From an uncultured Litoreibacter sp. (GTDB lineage: Bacteria > Pseudomonadota > Alphaproteobacteria > Rhodobacterales > Rhodobacteraceae), in contig NZ_CANMXB010000001.1 of the NCBI RefSeq assembly GCF_947501785.1, forward strand, positions 2,546,501-2,610,500: DNA of 64,000 nt. Direction: 5' to 3'. Shown here piece after piece: positions 17,952 to 27,048 of this stretch (position 1 is the first letter of the stretch; each line of letters begins with the position of its first letter). The notes below the pieces were generated by a model that was not told the DNA's origin, did not search any database, and worked only from the letters and a program-made list of their open reading frames with translations. A program made the translations under genes and the position numbers.

Positions 17952-19492
17952 TCTGCGGCCACCCGTGCCTGAAGATCGACAACCGGCGCATCGGGGATAA
18001 GCTTTGCAATGACCTCGGCGCTGGATACAACACCCGGCAACCCTGCGCCGGGATGCGTTCCCGCCCCGACAAGAAACAGCCCCTCCGCCTCTTCGCTGAC
18101 GTTGTGGGGCCGGAACCAGGCGCTTTGCAGGATGCGAGGCTCGATCGAAAAACCGCAACCATGGGGCGACAAGTATCTGTCGCGGAAGGTGTCCGGAGTG
18201 AAGACCAGTTCGGTTGAGATACGATCCTGAAACCCTGGCATCACCGTTTCCAGAACCGCGGCGACCTTCTTGCGGTAGATCGGCTCTTCCGCCTGCCAAT
18301 CGACCGCGTTCTTCCAGCCCATATGTGGCACAGGGGAGAGAACATAGAACGTGTCATCCCCCGCTGGGGCAACGTTAGGGTCTGTTTTTGCGGGTCGGTG
18401 AATGTACAGGCTCATGTCATCGGACAGCTTGCCCTTTATGAAAATGTCTTTCAGCAACCCGTTGAACCTGGGGCCATTCAGAATGGTATGGTGACCAAGG
18501 TCGGGCCATTTCCCCGCCGTCCCTTTCGTTCCGAAATACCAAACATACAGCCCCATCGACCACCGTTTCTTGCCCAGCTTCGTGGCGGTCCAGCGGCGGC
18601 GCTTATGGTTTCGCAGCAAACGGTCGTAGGTGTGCCCGGCGTCGGCATTGCTGACGACCAACGGCGCCTCGAGCGTCTCACCGGTTGTCAGACGAACTCC
18701 CCGGGCTCTTTGCCCTTCCAGTAGAATTTCGTCGACCTCAGCGCCTTGGCGCACCACCCCGCCCTGACGCCGCACCACACGCGCCATTGCATCCGCAATC
18801 GCCTGAACACCGCCAATTGCGTAATGCACCCCGAATTCCTTTTCGAGATGGGCGACCAAAGCGTACATAGAGGTCACCATTGTGGGGTCGCCGCCTATGA
18901 ACAGCGGATGAAAGGACAGCGCCATGCGCAGTTTCTCGTCCCGGACCCGCTTGCTGGCCAGCTTGTAAATGGATTGGTCAGCGCGCAGCCACGCGAAGAG
19001 CGGCAAGACCTTCACTGTCTCCCAAAGGCGATGCATCGGTTTGGTCAACATTCCTTCAAATCCAACCACGTAACGCGTGTGACTGTCCTTTAGGAACTTT
19101 TCATAACCTGCGACATCCGACGGGCTGATCTTTGCGACCTCTGCCTTCATCCGCTCGGTTTCGCCATAGGCCTCAAATTTGGTACCGTCAGGCCAGCGAA
19201 TTTCGTAGAACGGCTCAATGGCGCGTATATCTACGTCGTCGTGGAAGCGGTGCCCGCAGTCCTGCCATAACTTTTCAAAGACCTGCGGGACCGTCACAAT
19301 GGTCGGCCCAAGATCAAATCGGTGCCCGTCCTGCTCAATTGAACTGCCACGTCCACCCGCCCGGTCGAGGCGATCCAGAACCGTAACCGCGTAGCCTTTT
19401 GCGCCCAACCGCATCGCCGCCGCCAGCCCACCTAGTCCCGCGCCAATCACGATGGCCCGGTTGTCGAACATATGTGAGGAAGATTCTGTCAT
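17948..19492 (-). CDS. crtI: Phytoene desaturase (neurosporene/lycopene-forming)
   Basis: This 514-residue FAD-dependent desaturase converts phytoene in several steps. The FAD fold AIVIGAGLGGLAAAMRL lies near residues 13-29, with RFDLGPTIVTVPQVFEKLW soon after, and the family signature FLVGAGTHPGAGLPGVVSSAE near the C-terminus. Length is normal. It is transcribed leftward away from crtA, sharing a spacer with two PpsR-type boxes. Confidence 0.97.
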   Translation of the reverse strand: MTESSSHMFDNRAIVIGAGLGGLAAAMRLGAKGYAVTVLDRLDRAGGRGSSIEQDGHRFDLGPTIVTVPQVFEKLWQDCGHRFHDDVDIRAIEPFYEIRWPDGTKFEAYGETERMKAEVAKISPSDVAGYEKFLKDSHTRYVVGFEGMLTKPMHRLWETVKVLPLFAWLRADQSIYKLASKRVRDEKLRMALSFHPLFIGGDPTMVTSMYALVAHLEKEFGVHYAIGGVQAIADAMARVVRRQGGVVRQGAEVDEILLEGQRARGVRLTTGETLEAPLVVSNADAGHTYDRLLRNHKRRRWTATKLGKKRWSMGLYVWYFGTKGTAGKWPDLGHHTILNGPRFNGLLKDIFIKGKLSDDMSLYIHRPAKTDPNVAPAGDDTFYVLSPVPHMGWKNAVDWQAEEPIYRKKVAAVLETVMPGFQDRISTELVFTPDTFRDRYLSPHGCGFSIEPRILQSAWFRPHNVSEEAEGLFLVGAGTHPGAGLPGVVSSAEVIAKLIPDAPVVDLQARVAAE

Positions 19493-19511
19493 CTTACCAA
19501 AACGCTACTAC

Positions 19512-19529
19512 TGTCTAGTTTGGTTTACA
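19512..19529. promoter_or_regulatory. PpsR/CrtJ-type operator near crtI
   Basis: TGTCTAGTTTGGTTTACA fits TGT-N12-ACA and lies 20 bases upstream of the crtI ATG. With the second box at 19568-19585 it brackets the 112-base crtI-crtA spacer, as expected for coordinated oxygen control of both carotenoid genes. Confidence 0.77.
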
Positions 19530-19567
19530 ATAAATCTGTCAGATATCTTCCCATGCAGGCCAAATTG

Positions 19568-19585
19568 TGTAAGCCTACGTTTACA
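19568..19585. promoter_or_regulatory. PpsR/CrtJ-type operator near crtA
   Basis: TGTAAGCCTACGTTTACA fits TGT-N12-ACA with a good palindromic interior (TGTAA...TTACA). It lies 20 bases upstream of the crtA ATG, 38 bases from the crtI-side box. Confidence 0.8.
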
Positions 19586-19604
19586 CTAAAGGAATCTGTG
19601 CAAC

Positions 19605-20309
19605 ATGACTCAAGTTGTCAGCCTCAGCTTTTTCCGCTTCGACTCGATGGCCGCGCGCATCTGGGCGTTCGCAATGATGGGACTTGCAAGGCGAGCGATG
19701 TCCCGAGTGCCAGAAATCGGCTTTTGGAAGCTATGCGGGTCTGGCACCGGCGAAGGATTTACACCTATTCCCAATACATCGGTCTATGCAATTCTAGCGA
19801 CTTGGCCTGACGAAAAGACGGCACGGAAACAAACGCAATCAGAGAGAACATTTGCAAGATATCGCACTAAATCCGTAGAAAACTGGACCGTGTATATGTC
19901 GGCCGGCTCTGTACGGGGCGAATGGGCGGGCCAAACCCCGTTTATAGTGTCTAAGTTGGCTAACAACGGCCCTCTGGCCGTCCTCACTCGCGCTACAATC
20001 CGGCCCAGCATACTGATGCGGTTCTGGAAAAGGGTGCCCGATATTTCCCGCGTCATCGGCAACGATCCGAATGTGGCATTCAAGGTTGGGATCGGGGAAG
20101 TGCCTTGGCTTCACCAAGTGACATTTTCGATTTGGCCAGACGCGACCAAAATGGCCAATTTCGCCAGAACGGGGCATCACGCCGAAGCCATTAAGTCGGT
20201 CCGGGAAGAGGGCTGGTTCAGCGAAGAATTGTACGCCAGGTTCCATGTCCTATCCGACCAAGGGACCTGGAACGGCGGGTCTCCATTAAAGGTACTGGAA
20301 ACCGTATGA
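19605..20309 (+). CDS. crtA: Spheroidene monooxygenase
   Basis: This 234-residue protein oxidises spheroidene to spheroidenone (C-2 keto group) when oxygen is present. The stretches SLSFFRFDSMAARIWAFAMM, FWKLCGSGTGEGFTPIPN and HQVTFSIWPDATKMANFA are characteristic of CrtA. Its stop overlaps the bchI start by 4 bases (ATGA), linking the last carotenoid step to magnesium chelatase, as in Rhodobacter. Confidence 0.95.
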   Translation: MTQVVSLSFFRFDSMAARIWAFAMMGLARRAMSRVPEIGFWKLCGSGTGEGFTPIPNTSVYAILATWPDEKTARKQTQSERTFARYRTKSVENWTVYMSAGSVRGEWAGQTPFIVSKLANNGPLAVLTRATIRPSILMRFWKRVPDISRVIGNDPNVAFKVGIGEVPWLHQVTFSIWPDATKMANFARTGHHAEAIKSVREEGWFSEELYARFHVLSDQGTWNGGSPLKVLETV

Positions 20310-21313
20310 AACAGCCTTTCCCCTTTTCCGCGATCGTCGGGCAGGCTGACATGAAACGCGCCATGATCCTGACCGCGATTGACCCGTCAATCGGAGGCGT
20401 CCTGGTCTTTGGGGACCGCGGCACGGGCAAATCAACAGCCGTGCGCGCACTTGCTGCCTTGCTGCCCCCGATACGCGCGGTGAAAGGCTGCCCGGTTCAC
20501 AGCGAGCGAGCGGCAGATTGCCCGGACTGGGCCAACGTAACTTCGAAGAAAACACAAGAGCTGCCCACACCGGTGGTAGATTTGCCGCTGGGCGCGTCTG
20601 AGGATCGGGTGACCGGGGCGCTGGATATCGAAAAGGCTCTCACCAACGGAGAAAAGGCGTTCCAGCCCGGCTTACTAGCTGCTGCCAACCGGGGATATCT
20701 CTACATTGACGAGGTGAATCTGCTGGAAGACCATATTGTCGATTTGCTTTTGGATGTGGCCCAATCCGGCGAAAACGTAATCGAGCGGGAAGGCCTGTCC
20801 ATCCGACATCCTGCCCGCTTTGTACTGGTCGGCTCCGGCAACCCGGAAGAAGGCGAACTTCGTCCGCAACTTCTGGATCGGTTCGGCCTGTCCGTTGACG
20901 TGGCTTCGCCCACCGACATCAAAGAACGCGTCAACGTGATCAAACGCCGAGATGCGTATGACAACGATCACGCAGCCTTCATGCTTCGCTGGCAGGCCGA
21001 GGACGCCGCGTTGCAAAACCAGATCTTGCAGGCGCGCAAAGCGCTGAAAAAACTCAAAACGCCGGAAAAGAGCCTTCACGACGTCGCGGAGCTGTGTGTC
21101 AAACTGGGATCTGACGGACTTCGCGGCGAGCTGACACTGCTTAAGGCCGCCCGCGCATATGCGGCCTACCGAGAAGATACTATTCTGGGGCGCGCCCATA
21201 TCCGTGACGTAGCTCCGCTGGCCCTACGGCATCGTTTGCGTCGTGACCCGCTTGACGAGGCAGGGTCGGGCACGCGTGTTAGCCGCATCGTCGAAGACGT
21301 CCTCGGCACCTGA
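20306..21313 (+). CDS. bchI: Magnesium chelatase ATPase subunit I
   Basis: This 335-residue AAA+ ATPase forms rings that power Mg2+ insertion into protoporphyrin IX together with BchD and BchH. Walker A GDRGTGKST is at residues 36-44 and Walker B is in YLYIDEVNLLEDHIVDLLLD near residue 135; the arginine-finger region GSGNPEEGELRPQLLDRFGL follows. The stop shares bases with the bchD ATG (TGATG). Confidence 0.97.
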   Translation: MKQPFPFSAIVGQADMKRAMILTAIDPSIGGVLVFGDRGTGKSTAVRALAALLPPIRAVKGCPVHSERAADCPDWANVTSKKTQELPTPVVDLPLGASEDRVTGALDIEKALTNGEKAFQPGLLAAANRGYLYIDEVNLLEDHIVDLLLDVAQSGENVIEREGLSIRHPARFVLVGSGNPEEGELRPQLLDRFGLSVDVASPTDIKERVNVIKRRDAYDNDHAAFMLRWQAEDAALQNQILQARKALKKLKTPEKSLHDVAELCVKLGSDGLRGELTLLKAARAYAAYREDTILGRAHIRDVAPLALRHRLRRDPLDEAGSGTRVSRIVEDVLGT

Positions 21314-22950
21314 TGACGCCGTGGCATCTCACAATGACAGCGCTGCGCCTTTTGGCGATTGACCCCGTTGGCATGGGAGGTGTTGTGCTGCGCGCCCGAG
21401 CAGGCCCGGCGCGGGATGCGGCAATGAGGTTTGCCCAAGACATTTTCCCGGAAATGGTCAGACTTCACCCCTCTATGTCCACCGAAGACCTGACCGGCGG
21501 CATTGATCTGGCGGCGACGTTGAATTCTGGAAGTTTGACATACAGGAGTGGGCTTTTGGGCCGAGATAGAGCCTGTTTTGTGTTACCCATGGCAGAACGC
21601 ACGGGACCGCAGATGGCTGGCCAATTGGCCGCCGCTCTTGACCAGGGCAAAGAGTGCGCGTTCATCTGCCTCGACGAAGGTGTCGACGACGGCGAATGTA
21701 TCCCCGCGACCCTTTCTGACCGGATCGCAATGCAAGTCAGCCTCGACGGGGTGCAGGTATCGGAATTGACCTCCGCCGAAATCCAGACGGTCCCGTCACC
21801 ATTGCCCGCCGTAGACTTCTTTGACGAACTGCCCGAGACGCTGGTGGCATTGGCAGTGCGCCTTGGCATCACCAGCTTGCGCGCACCAATGCATGCGCTT
21901 CGTGTTGCCAAGGCGCATGCGGCATTCTCCGGTAGGGGCGTTGTAAACGAAGACGATGTCGCAATAGCCGTGGCGTTGGTCTACGCGCACCGAACGACCA
22001 TTTTGCCAAATGTGGACGACCCAGAAACGGAGGCCGAGGCGGCCGAACCCGATACAACTCCCAAACAAGAACACCAGCTAGACCTGCCTGAGGAATTGTT
22101 GCTCGACGCAGTAAAAACGGCACTTCCCGCCAATCTATTGGACCAGCTGAGTGCGGGCCCCGCGAAAACAGGTACTGGTTCTGGCTCCGGCAAGCGCCGC
22201 CTTGGAAATCGACGCGGACGGCCGCTCCCTGCACGAAACGTGCGGGCAAAGCCAGGTGCGCGTGTTGATCTCATGGCCACACTGCGCGCCGCGATCCCAT
22301 GGCAAAAACTTCGTAAAGACGCCGCGCCGCACCGGACAGGTGCCATCGTAAAACCCGGTGACCTGCGCGCCAAACGTTACCAAGAACTCTCCGATCGGTT
22401 GCTGATCTTCACAGTGGATGCGTCGGGGTCCGCAGCGCTTGCGCGCTTGGGCGAGGCAAAGGGCGCAGTCGAGCTGTTGCTGGCCGAGGCCTATGCCCGC
22501 CGCGACCACGTGGCCCTGATCGGGTTTCGTGGCACTGAAGCAGACGTTTTACTGCCCCCAACGCGATCACTGGTCCAAACCAAGCGGCGCCTGGCCGACT
22601 TGCCCGGCGGCGGCGGCACACCCACGGCAGCTGGGTTGGCCGCTGCATTGACCATGGCCCAAACCGCCGCCCGAAAGGGTCTGACCCCAACGGTTGTTTT
22701 GCTGACGGATGGGCGCAGCAATATCGCTTTGGATGGCAGTTCGGACCGGACAAAGGCGGGGCAGGACGCAACCGACATGGCCCGTGCGCTTGTAAGCCAA
22801 GGTATTGACGCACTTGTCATAGATACCGGCAACAGACCGGCAACCGCGTTAAACGAGCTGGCCTGCGTTATGGATGCGCCCTACATTGCCTTGCCGCGAG
22901 CGGACGCGCGGAAATTGTCGGACGCCGTGACCATCTCGCTGGACCGCTAA
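21313..22950 (+). CDS. bchD: Magnesium chelatase subunit D
   Basis: This 545-residue partner of BchI has an N-terminal AAA+-like region with degenerate ATP-binding motifs, an acidic/Pro-rich linker at about residues 235-255, and a C-terminal von Willebrand/integrin I domain. The MIDAS-type metal motif DASGS lies near residue 370 and TDGRSN near 470. It bridges the ATPase ring to BchH. It is the third gene of crtA-bchI-bchD-bchO. Confidence 0.95.
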   Translation: MTPWHLTMTALRLLAIDPVGMGGVVLRARAGPARDAAMRFAQDIFPEMVRLHPSMSTEDLTGGIDLAATLNSGSLTYRSGLLGRDRACFVLPMAERTGPQMAGQLAAALDQGKECAFICLDEGVDDGECIPATLSDRIAMQVSLDGVQVSELTSAEIQTVPSPLPAVDFFDELPETLVALAVRLGITSLRAPMHALRVAKAHAAFSGRGVVNEDDVAIAVALVYAHRTTILPNVDDPETEAEAAEPDTTPKQEHQLDLPEELLLDAVKTALPANLLDQLSAGPAKTGTGSGSGKRRLGNRRGRPLPARNVRAKPGARVDLMATLRAAIPWQKLRKDAAPHRTGAIVKPGDLRAKRYQELSDRLLIFTVDASGSAALARLGEAKGAVELLLAEAYARRDHVALIGFRGTEADVLLPPTRSLVQTKRRLADLPGGGGTPTAAGLAAALTMAQTAARKGLTPTVVLLTDGRSNIALDGSSDRTKAGQDATDMARALVSQGIDALVIDTGNRPATALNELACVMDAPYIALPRADARKLSDAVTISLDR

Positions 22951-22954
22951 AGTC

Positions 22955-23815
22955 ATGGATTGGGCGCGCAATGCCGATTGGCCGAAGGCAAGTCATTCGC
23001 GCTTCGTGCTCAGCAAACCCCATAAATGGCACGTGCAGGAGTTGGGGCATGGGCCTACTGTGTTGCTTTTGCACGGGGCTGGCGGGGCCACCCAGACGTG
23101 GCGGCATATGTATGACCAACTGATTGGGCACTACCGCATCATCGCAATCGATCTTCCAGGCCAGGGCTTCACCAAGATGGGCACACCCAAGCGTTGTGGC
23201 CTAGAGGCAATGAGCGAAGATATTGCCAGGCTCTGCAACCAGGAAGGATGGCACGTTGACGCCGTTGTAGGTCATTCCGCGGGGGGAGCGATTGCGCTTC
23301 AGCTGGCCTCATCATTGTCACCGTCACCGCCGGTCATTGGCATCAACCCAGCGCTTGGGAACTTCAAGGGCCTTGCTGGCGTCGCGTTTCCCCTGATCGC
23401 AAAAGTTTTGGCATCCACGCCTTGGGTGGCCCAACTCTTTACGGCATCCACATCGCGCCCGCACTCGGTAGATCGACTTTTGGCGGGAACAGGGTCGATT
23501 TTGACGCCCGAAGACCAGGTGTTCTATCGGCGGTTGATCAGCGACAAAGCCCATGTTGAAGGCACGCTGGCCATGATGGCGCAGTGGCGACTGGACCCAT
23601 TGCTGGCTGCGCTTCCGGAAATGTGCGCGCCAACTTTGTTCATCACGGGCAGCGGAGACAAAGCTGTGCCTCCGACGACTTCGACGAAAATTGCGGCGAT
23701 CATGCCAGACGCCAAAGTCATCGAAATTGCGGGTCTTGGACATCTCGCGCATGAAGAAGACGGACAGGCAGTAGCGAGCCACATAATTAGCTTTCTGAAC
23801 AGCCGGCTGAATTGA
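22955..23815 (+). CDS. bchO: Alpha/beta-hydrolase BchO, putative magnesium chelatase accessory protein
   Basis: This 286-residue alpha/beta-hydrolase has the oxyanion region LLLHGAGGATQTWR near residues 35-48, a nucleophile elbow GHSAGGA near residue 108, and a C-terminal catalytic His in GLGHLAHEEDGQ. BchO is found after bchD in Rhodobacterales clusters; its exact role in bacteriochlorophyll synthesis is unproven. The stop codon overlaps the FNR-type box that precedes hemF. Confidence 0.9.
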   Translation: MDWARNADWPKASHSRFVLSKPHKWHVQELGHGPTVLLLHGAGGATQTWRHMYDQLIGHYRIIAIDLPGQGFTKMGTPKRCGLEAMSEDIARLCNQEGWHVDAVVGHSAGGAIALQLASSLSPSPPVIGINPALGNFKGLAGVAFPLIAKVLASTPWVAQLFTASTSRPHSVDRLLAGTGSILTPEDQVFYRRLISDKAHVEGTLAMMAQWRLDPLLAALPEMCAPTLFITGSGDKAVPPTTSTKIAAIMPDAKVIEIAGLGHLAHEEDGQAVASHIISFLNSRLN

Positions 23816-23825
23816 TGTGAATCAA
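23812..23825. promoter_or_regulatory. FNR/FnrL-type box upstream of hemF
   Basis: TTGATGTGAATCAA is a perfect match to TTGAT-N4-ATCAA, the consensus of FNR-family regulators such as FnrL of Rhodobacter. Its centre lies about 48 bases before the first hemF ATG. Depending on the unknown transcription start, it could activate or repress. Confidence 0.8.
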
Positions 23826-23866
23826 AGAAAACCGATGGCCCTCCTGACAGTTATGACCGAAGATGA

Positions 23867-24775
23867 ATGAGCAAAGGCAATATGATGTTGGACGCAGTGA
23901 ACGACTTTGAATCCGAAAAAACCCGCGCCGCCGCATGGTTCCGAGAATTGCGGGACCGCATCGTGGCGGAGTTTCATGCGCTGGAAGACCGGCACGGCGG
24001 CGACAATCCGGCTGGCCGCGTTGAGGTGACCAAGACCAAACGGACGTCGGATGATGGATCTGATGCTGGCGGCGGCGAAATGAACGTCATGCGCGGCGGG
24101 CGGGTGTTTGAGAAGGTGGGCGTCAACATCTCAACCGTTTACGGCACGTTGGGCGAACGGGCGCAGAACGCCATGGCGGCGCGTAAGGGCATTCCGGGGA
24201 TGAAGGATGATCCTCGGTTCTGGGCGTCGGGTATCTCGCTGGTCGCTCACATGCAGAACCCGCATGCTCCGGCAGTCCATATGAATACCCGGATGTTTTG
24301 GACACCGCATGCATGGTGGTTTGGCGGCGGCTCGGACCTGAACCCTTGCATTGAATACGCAGAGGACACGCAGCATTTTCATGATGAAATGAAAGCTGCG
24401 TGTGATCCTCACGGGGACACGCTTTACGCCGAGCTTAAGGAATGGGCAGACGAGTATTTCTATATTCCCCACCGGCACCGCGCGCGCGGGGTTGGGGGCA
24501 TCTTCTATGATGACCGCGACACCGGCGATTGGGAGGCGGATTTCAAGCTGACGCAGGACGTGGGCACGGCATTTCTGCCAGCCTTTGTGCCGCTGGTTGA
24601 TAAACGGCGGGACATGGAGTGGGGCGAAAAGGAGAAGGATATCCAGCTAGAGCATCGTGGGCTCTATGCAGAATATAACCTTGTCTATGATAGGGGCACC
24701 AAGTTTGGGCTGGAAACTGGCCACGACGCAAACGCGGTGCTGATGAGCCTGCCCCCTGTCGCGAAATGGTATTGA
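23867..24775 (+). CDS. hemF: Oxygen-dependent coproporphyrinogen III oxidase
   Basis: This 302-residue enzyme makes protoporphyrinogen IX with O2, at the branch supplying haem and bacteriochlorophyll. Signature stretches are GGGEMNVMRGGRVFEKVGVN, HMNTRMFWTPHAWWFGGGSDL with the catalytic loop, and the C-terminal EYNLVYDRGTKFGLETG. The start may be 23867 or the ATG at 23882; neither has a strong ribosome-binding site. It is the last photosynthesis-linked gene before the secretion locus. Confidence 0.95.
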   Translation: MSKGNMMLDAVNDFESEKTRAAAWFRELRDRIVAEFHALEDRHGGDNPAGRVEVTKTKRTSDDGSDAGGGEMNVMRGGRVFEKVGVNISTVYGTLGERAQNAMAARKGIPGMKDDPRFWASGISLVAHMQNPHAPAVHMNTRMFWTPHAWWFGGGSDLNPCIEYAEDTQHFHDEMKAACDPHGDTLYAELKEWADEYFYIPHRHRARGVGGIFYDDRDTGDWEADFKLTQDVGTAFLPAFVPLVDKRRDMEWGEKEKDIQLEHRGLYAEYNLVYDRGTKFGLETGHDANAVLMSLPPVAKWY

Positions 24776-25003
24776 TCCCAGCAGATAGAATTTCTGCGAA
24801 GCAACCACGCAAAGTTCCTGCCTCTGGCGACAACTGACAAACAATCGTCATCTGACGTCATAACTTCGATGTCTTGATATCGGGTGGACCCCAATAGTCT
24901 TGCTATTGCGCCTTGCTGCGCAGTTGACCTTGACGCCAGAGCCGCTTGCAAGGACAGTTGCGCCGGCATCGCATTGCTTTAGCTGATTTTTGGGCCACGC
25001 CGC
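24776..25003. other. Spacer between the photosynthesis cluster and the type VI secretion locus
   Basis: These 228 bases hold no credible gene, no clear factor-independent terminator, and no recognisable insertion-sequence or att remnant. They mark the boundary between two functionally unrelated blocks. Confidence 0.6.
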
Positions 25004-25615
25004 ATGAACAAAACCTTGCCTCCTGGCGCCCTTCACGGGGTCGACGATTCGGACAAGACCCGCCCACCCTCGGGCGCTTTGCGCTTTGAAACCCCGCAGG
25101 ACCTTTACGCTGCTTTGCCGCAGCTGGCCGAACTGACCCAACACCGGCCACGCGACGGTGAGGACGCTATGGTGTTCATGGGGCGGCTGCGTTCATCCAC
25201 TACCCCGGAGGAAGCGGTGACCTACACCGCCTTCGCTGCCCTGCCGCAAATGGCCATCTGGTGGGGGCACGAATGCCTGCGCTGCATGCCCGACGTGCTG
25301 GACGCCCGCGACCGCGAAATCCTGGAGATGGTGGGCGGCTGGGTGTCCACCCCCACCAAGGACCTGCGGCACCGCGTCATGAAAGAGGCGCTTTGGGCCC
25401 AGACTCGGTCCCCTGCCGTCATGCTGGGGTTGGCCGTCGGCTGGTCGGGCGGCTCCATCGCCCCTAATGACCCCGCTCCCGTGCCCGCCTACCGCGCTCC
25501 GCGGTCGATCAACTCGGCGGTGTTGAGCTGCCTTGCACGGGCCGATTTGTCGCGCCGCCCGATCTACCTTGCGCGGTTTATCGACATGGCGGAATCGCTA
25601 TATCGCGTCTATTAA
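25004..25615 (+). CDS. Small cytoplasmic protein at the head of the T6SS locus (DUF6931-like)
   Basis: This 203-residue protein has no signal peptide or membrane segment. The pattern of LYAALPQLAELTQHRPR, TPEEAVTYTAFAALPQMAIWWGHECLR and DREILEMVGGWV resembles the DUF6931 family as I remember it, whose members occur near FHA-domain secretion genes. The helical, Trp-rich middle is the most distinctive part. It lies 29 bases before tagH and probably shares its transcript. Function is unknown; the family assignment needs a profile search. Confidence 0.65.
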   Translation: MNKTLPPGALHGVDDSDKTRPPSGALRFETPQDLYAALPQLAELTQHRPRDGEDAMVFMGRLRSSTTPEEAVTYTAFAALPQMAIWWGHECLRCMPDVLDARDREILEMVGGWVSTPTKDLRHRVMKEALWAQTRSPAVMLGLAVGWSGGSIAPNDPAPVPAYRAPRSINSAVLSCLARADLSRRPIYLARFIDMAESLYRVY

Positions 25616-25644
25616 TGTGCCTTCAGTTGAATGATTAGAACCAG

Positions 25645-26916
25645 ATGACGCTCGTCCTGCAGATTGAAAACTATGACGTCCTGGAGGACGGCGGACCGGC
25701 GCAGATTGTGCTGGAGGGGCGCGGCTGCCATGTCGGGCGGGCCGCAGGCATGGATTGGGTGCTGCCGGACGCCAGCCGCCACATCTCCAGCCACCATTTC
25801 GACGTGGTGTTTGAGGGCGGCACCTACTGGCTGCGCGACGTGTCCACCAACGGCACCTTCCTGCAAGGGCAGCGCTATCGCATCGAGGGCGCCCACCAGC
25901 TGTCCAACGGCGAACGGTTTCAGGTGGGTCATTACATCATCGTCGCGCAAGTCGGCGCGACCCAGCCTGCGGGCCTGTCCCCGGCGCCACATACCGATGT
26001 GTGGGGCACAGGGACCGGCGCAGGCGCCGGCGTCGACAACAGCGACCCTTGGGCGGTTGGCGGGTCGTTCGACCCGATTGACCCCAACCCGCCGGACCCG
26101 AACGCACGGCGGGACGACTTTGCCGACGACTTCATTTCCACACCAGTGGCAGCGCCTGCGCCTGCCGCCGTTCCCACCGACCCCGTCCCGGCTGCAGTCC
26201 CCGCCATTGATGTGCCACCATCCGTGCCCATGCCGGTTCCCGCCCCTGCGGCCGCGCCTGTGCAATCTCCGCCCATTCCCGCCGTGCCGCAGCCGGTCGC
26301 GGCGGCCCCGCATCCCGACGCCAACCCGGTCCCAAGCGGACCGACAGATATTGTACGCGCCTTTTGCGAAGGGGCCGGGTTGTCACCCGATGCTTATGGC
26401 GACGTGCCCCCCGAAGAGCTGGCCAAGATGCTCGGGCAGTCCCTGCGTGTGATTTCGACCGAGGTGATGGCGATGCTGCAATCGCGGGCGGAGGCGAAGT
26501 ATTTCACCCGCGGCGGCGAACGCACGGAGCGGCGCGGATCGGACAACAACCCGCTGAAATTTCTGCCCGATGCGGATCAGGCAATCGAAGCGATGTTTCT
26601 GAAATACCGCGCCGGGTTCCTGACCGGACCGGACGGGTTGGCCGAGGCGCTGCGCGACGTGCGCATCCATCAAGCCGCCGTTTTTGCCGCGATCCAACCG
26701 GCGCTTGCCAAGCTGGTGGGCGACCTGGCCCCCGAAGCCATTGAGGACGACACCAAAGGGTCGGTGTTGGGCAGCGGCAAACGCGCCAAATCATGGGACA
26801 CCTACGTGGCGCGATGGGATTCCAAGACCCATCCGCACGAAAACGGCATCCTTGACGAGTTTCTGGTCCACTTCGCCAAAGCCTATGCCGACATGGTTGG
26901 GCCAGAGCAAGGTTAG
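25645..26916 (+). CDS. tagH: T6SS-associated FHA-domain protein TagH
   Basis: This 423-residue protein has an N-terminal FHA domain (about residues 20-90) with the phosphothreonine-binding pattern CHVGR...SRHISSHH...STNGTF. A Pro/Ala-rich linker spans about 110-235, and a C-terminal domain includes KYFTRGGERTERRGSDNNPLKFL, typical of TagH/Fha1. In Pseudomonas and Agrobacterium Fha proteins read Thr phosphorylation by the PpkA-type kinase and promote secretion. A kinase, a PP2C phosphatase and TagF are all encoded in this locus. Confidence 0.92.
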   Translation: MTLVLQIENYDVLEDGGPAQIVLEGRGCHVGRAAGMDWVLPDASRHISSHHFDVVFEGGTYWLRDVSTNGTFLQGQRYRIEGAHQLSNGERFQVGHYIIVAQVGATQPAGLSPAPHTDVWGTGTGAGAGVDNSDPWAVGGSFDPIDPNPPDPNARRDDFADDFISTPVAAPAPAAVPTDPVPAAVPAIDVPPSVPMPVPAPAAAPVQSPPIPAVPQPVAAAPHPDANPVPSGPTDIVRAFCEGAGLSPDAYGDVPPEELAKMLGQSLRVISTEVMAMLQSRAEAKYFTRGGERTERRGSDNNPLKFLPDADQAIEAMFLKYRAGFLTGPDGLAEALRDVRIHQAAVFAAIQPALAKLVGDLAPEAIEDDTKGSVLGSGKRAKSWDTYVARWDSKTHPHENGILDEFLVHFAKAYADMVGPEQG

Positions 26917-26977
26917 TGCCGGGATAGTACCCAAATACCACCCTTTAACGGAAACGGGTCGTTTCCCTGCCATTTGG

Positions 26978-27006
26978 TTGACTCGGCGGGCTAGTCCTTT
27001 GATTAT
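26978..27006 (+). promoter_or_regulatory. Putative promoter of tssA
   Basis: TTGACT at 26978-26983 is followed, after exactly 17 bases, by GATTAT at 27001-27006, a plausible sigma-70 pair 43 bases before the tssA ATG. An inverted repeat just upstream (GGAAACG 26950-26956, CGTTTCC 26960-26966) may be an operator or the end of the tagH transcript; it has no U tract. Confidence 0.4.
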
Positions 27007-27048
27007 GCGCGAAATAGTACGGCGCATCCTGCGCGGGGGAATTGGTTG

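Noticed and set aside
16908-18299. Extended crtB starting at 18299
   Set aside because: The extra 116 residues lie inside crtI, are Arg/Gly-rich noise, and the ATG at 17951 overlapping the crtI stop fits the family N-terminus.
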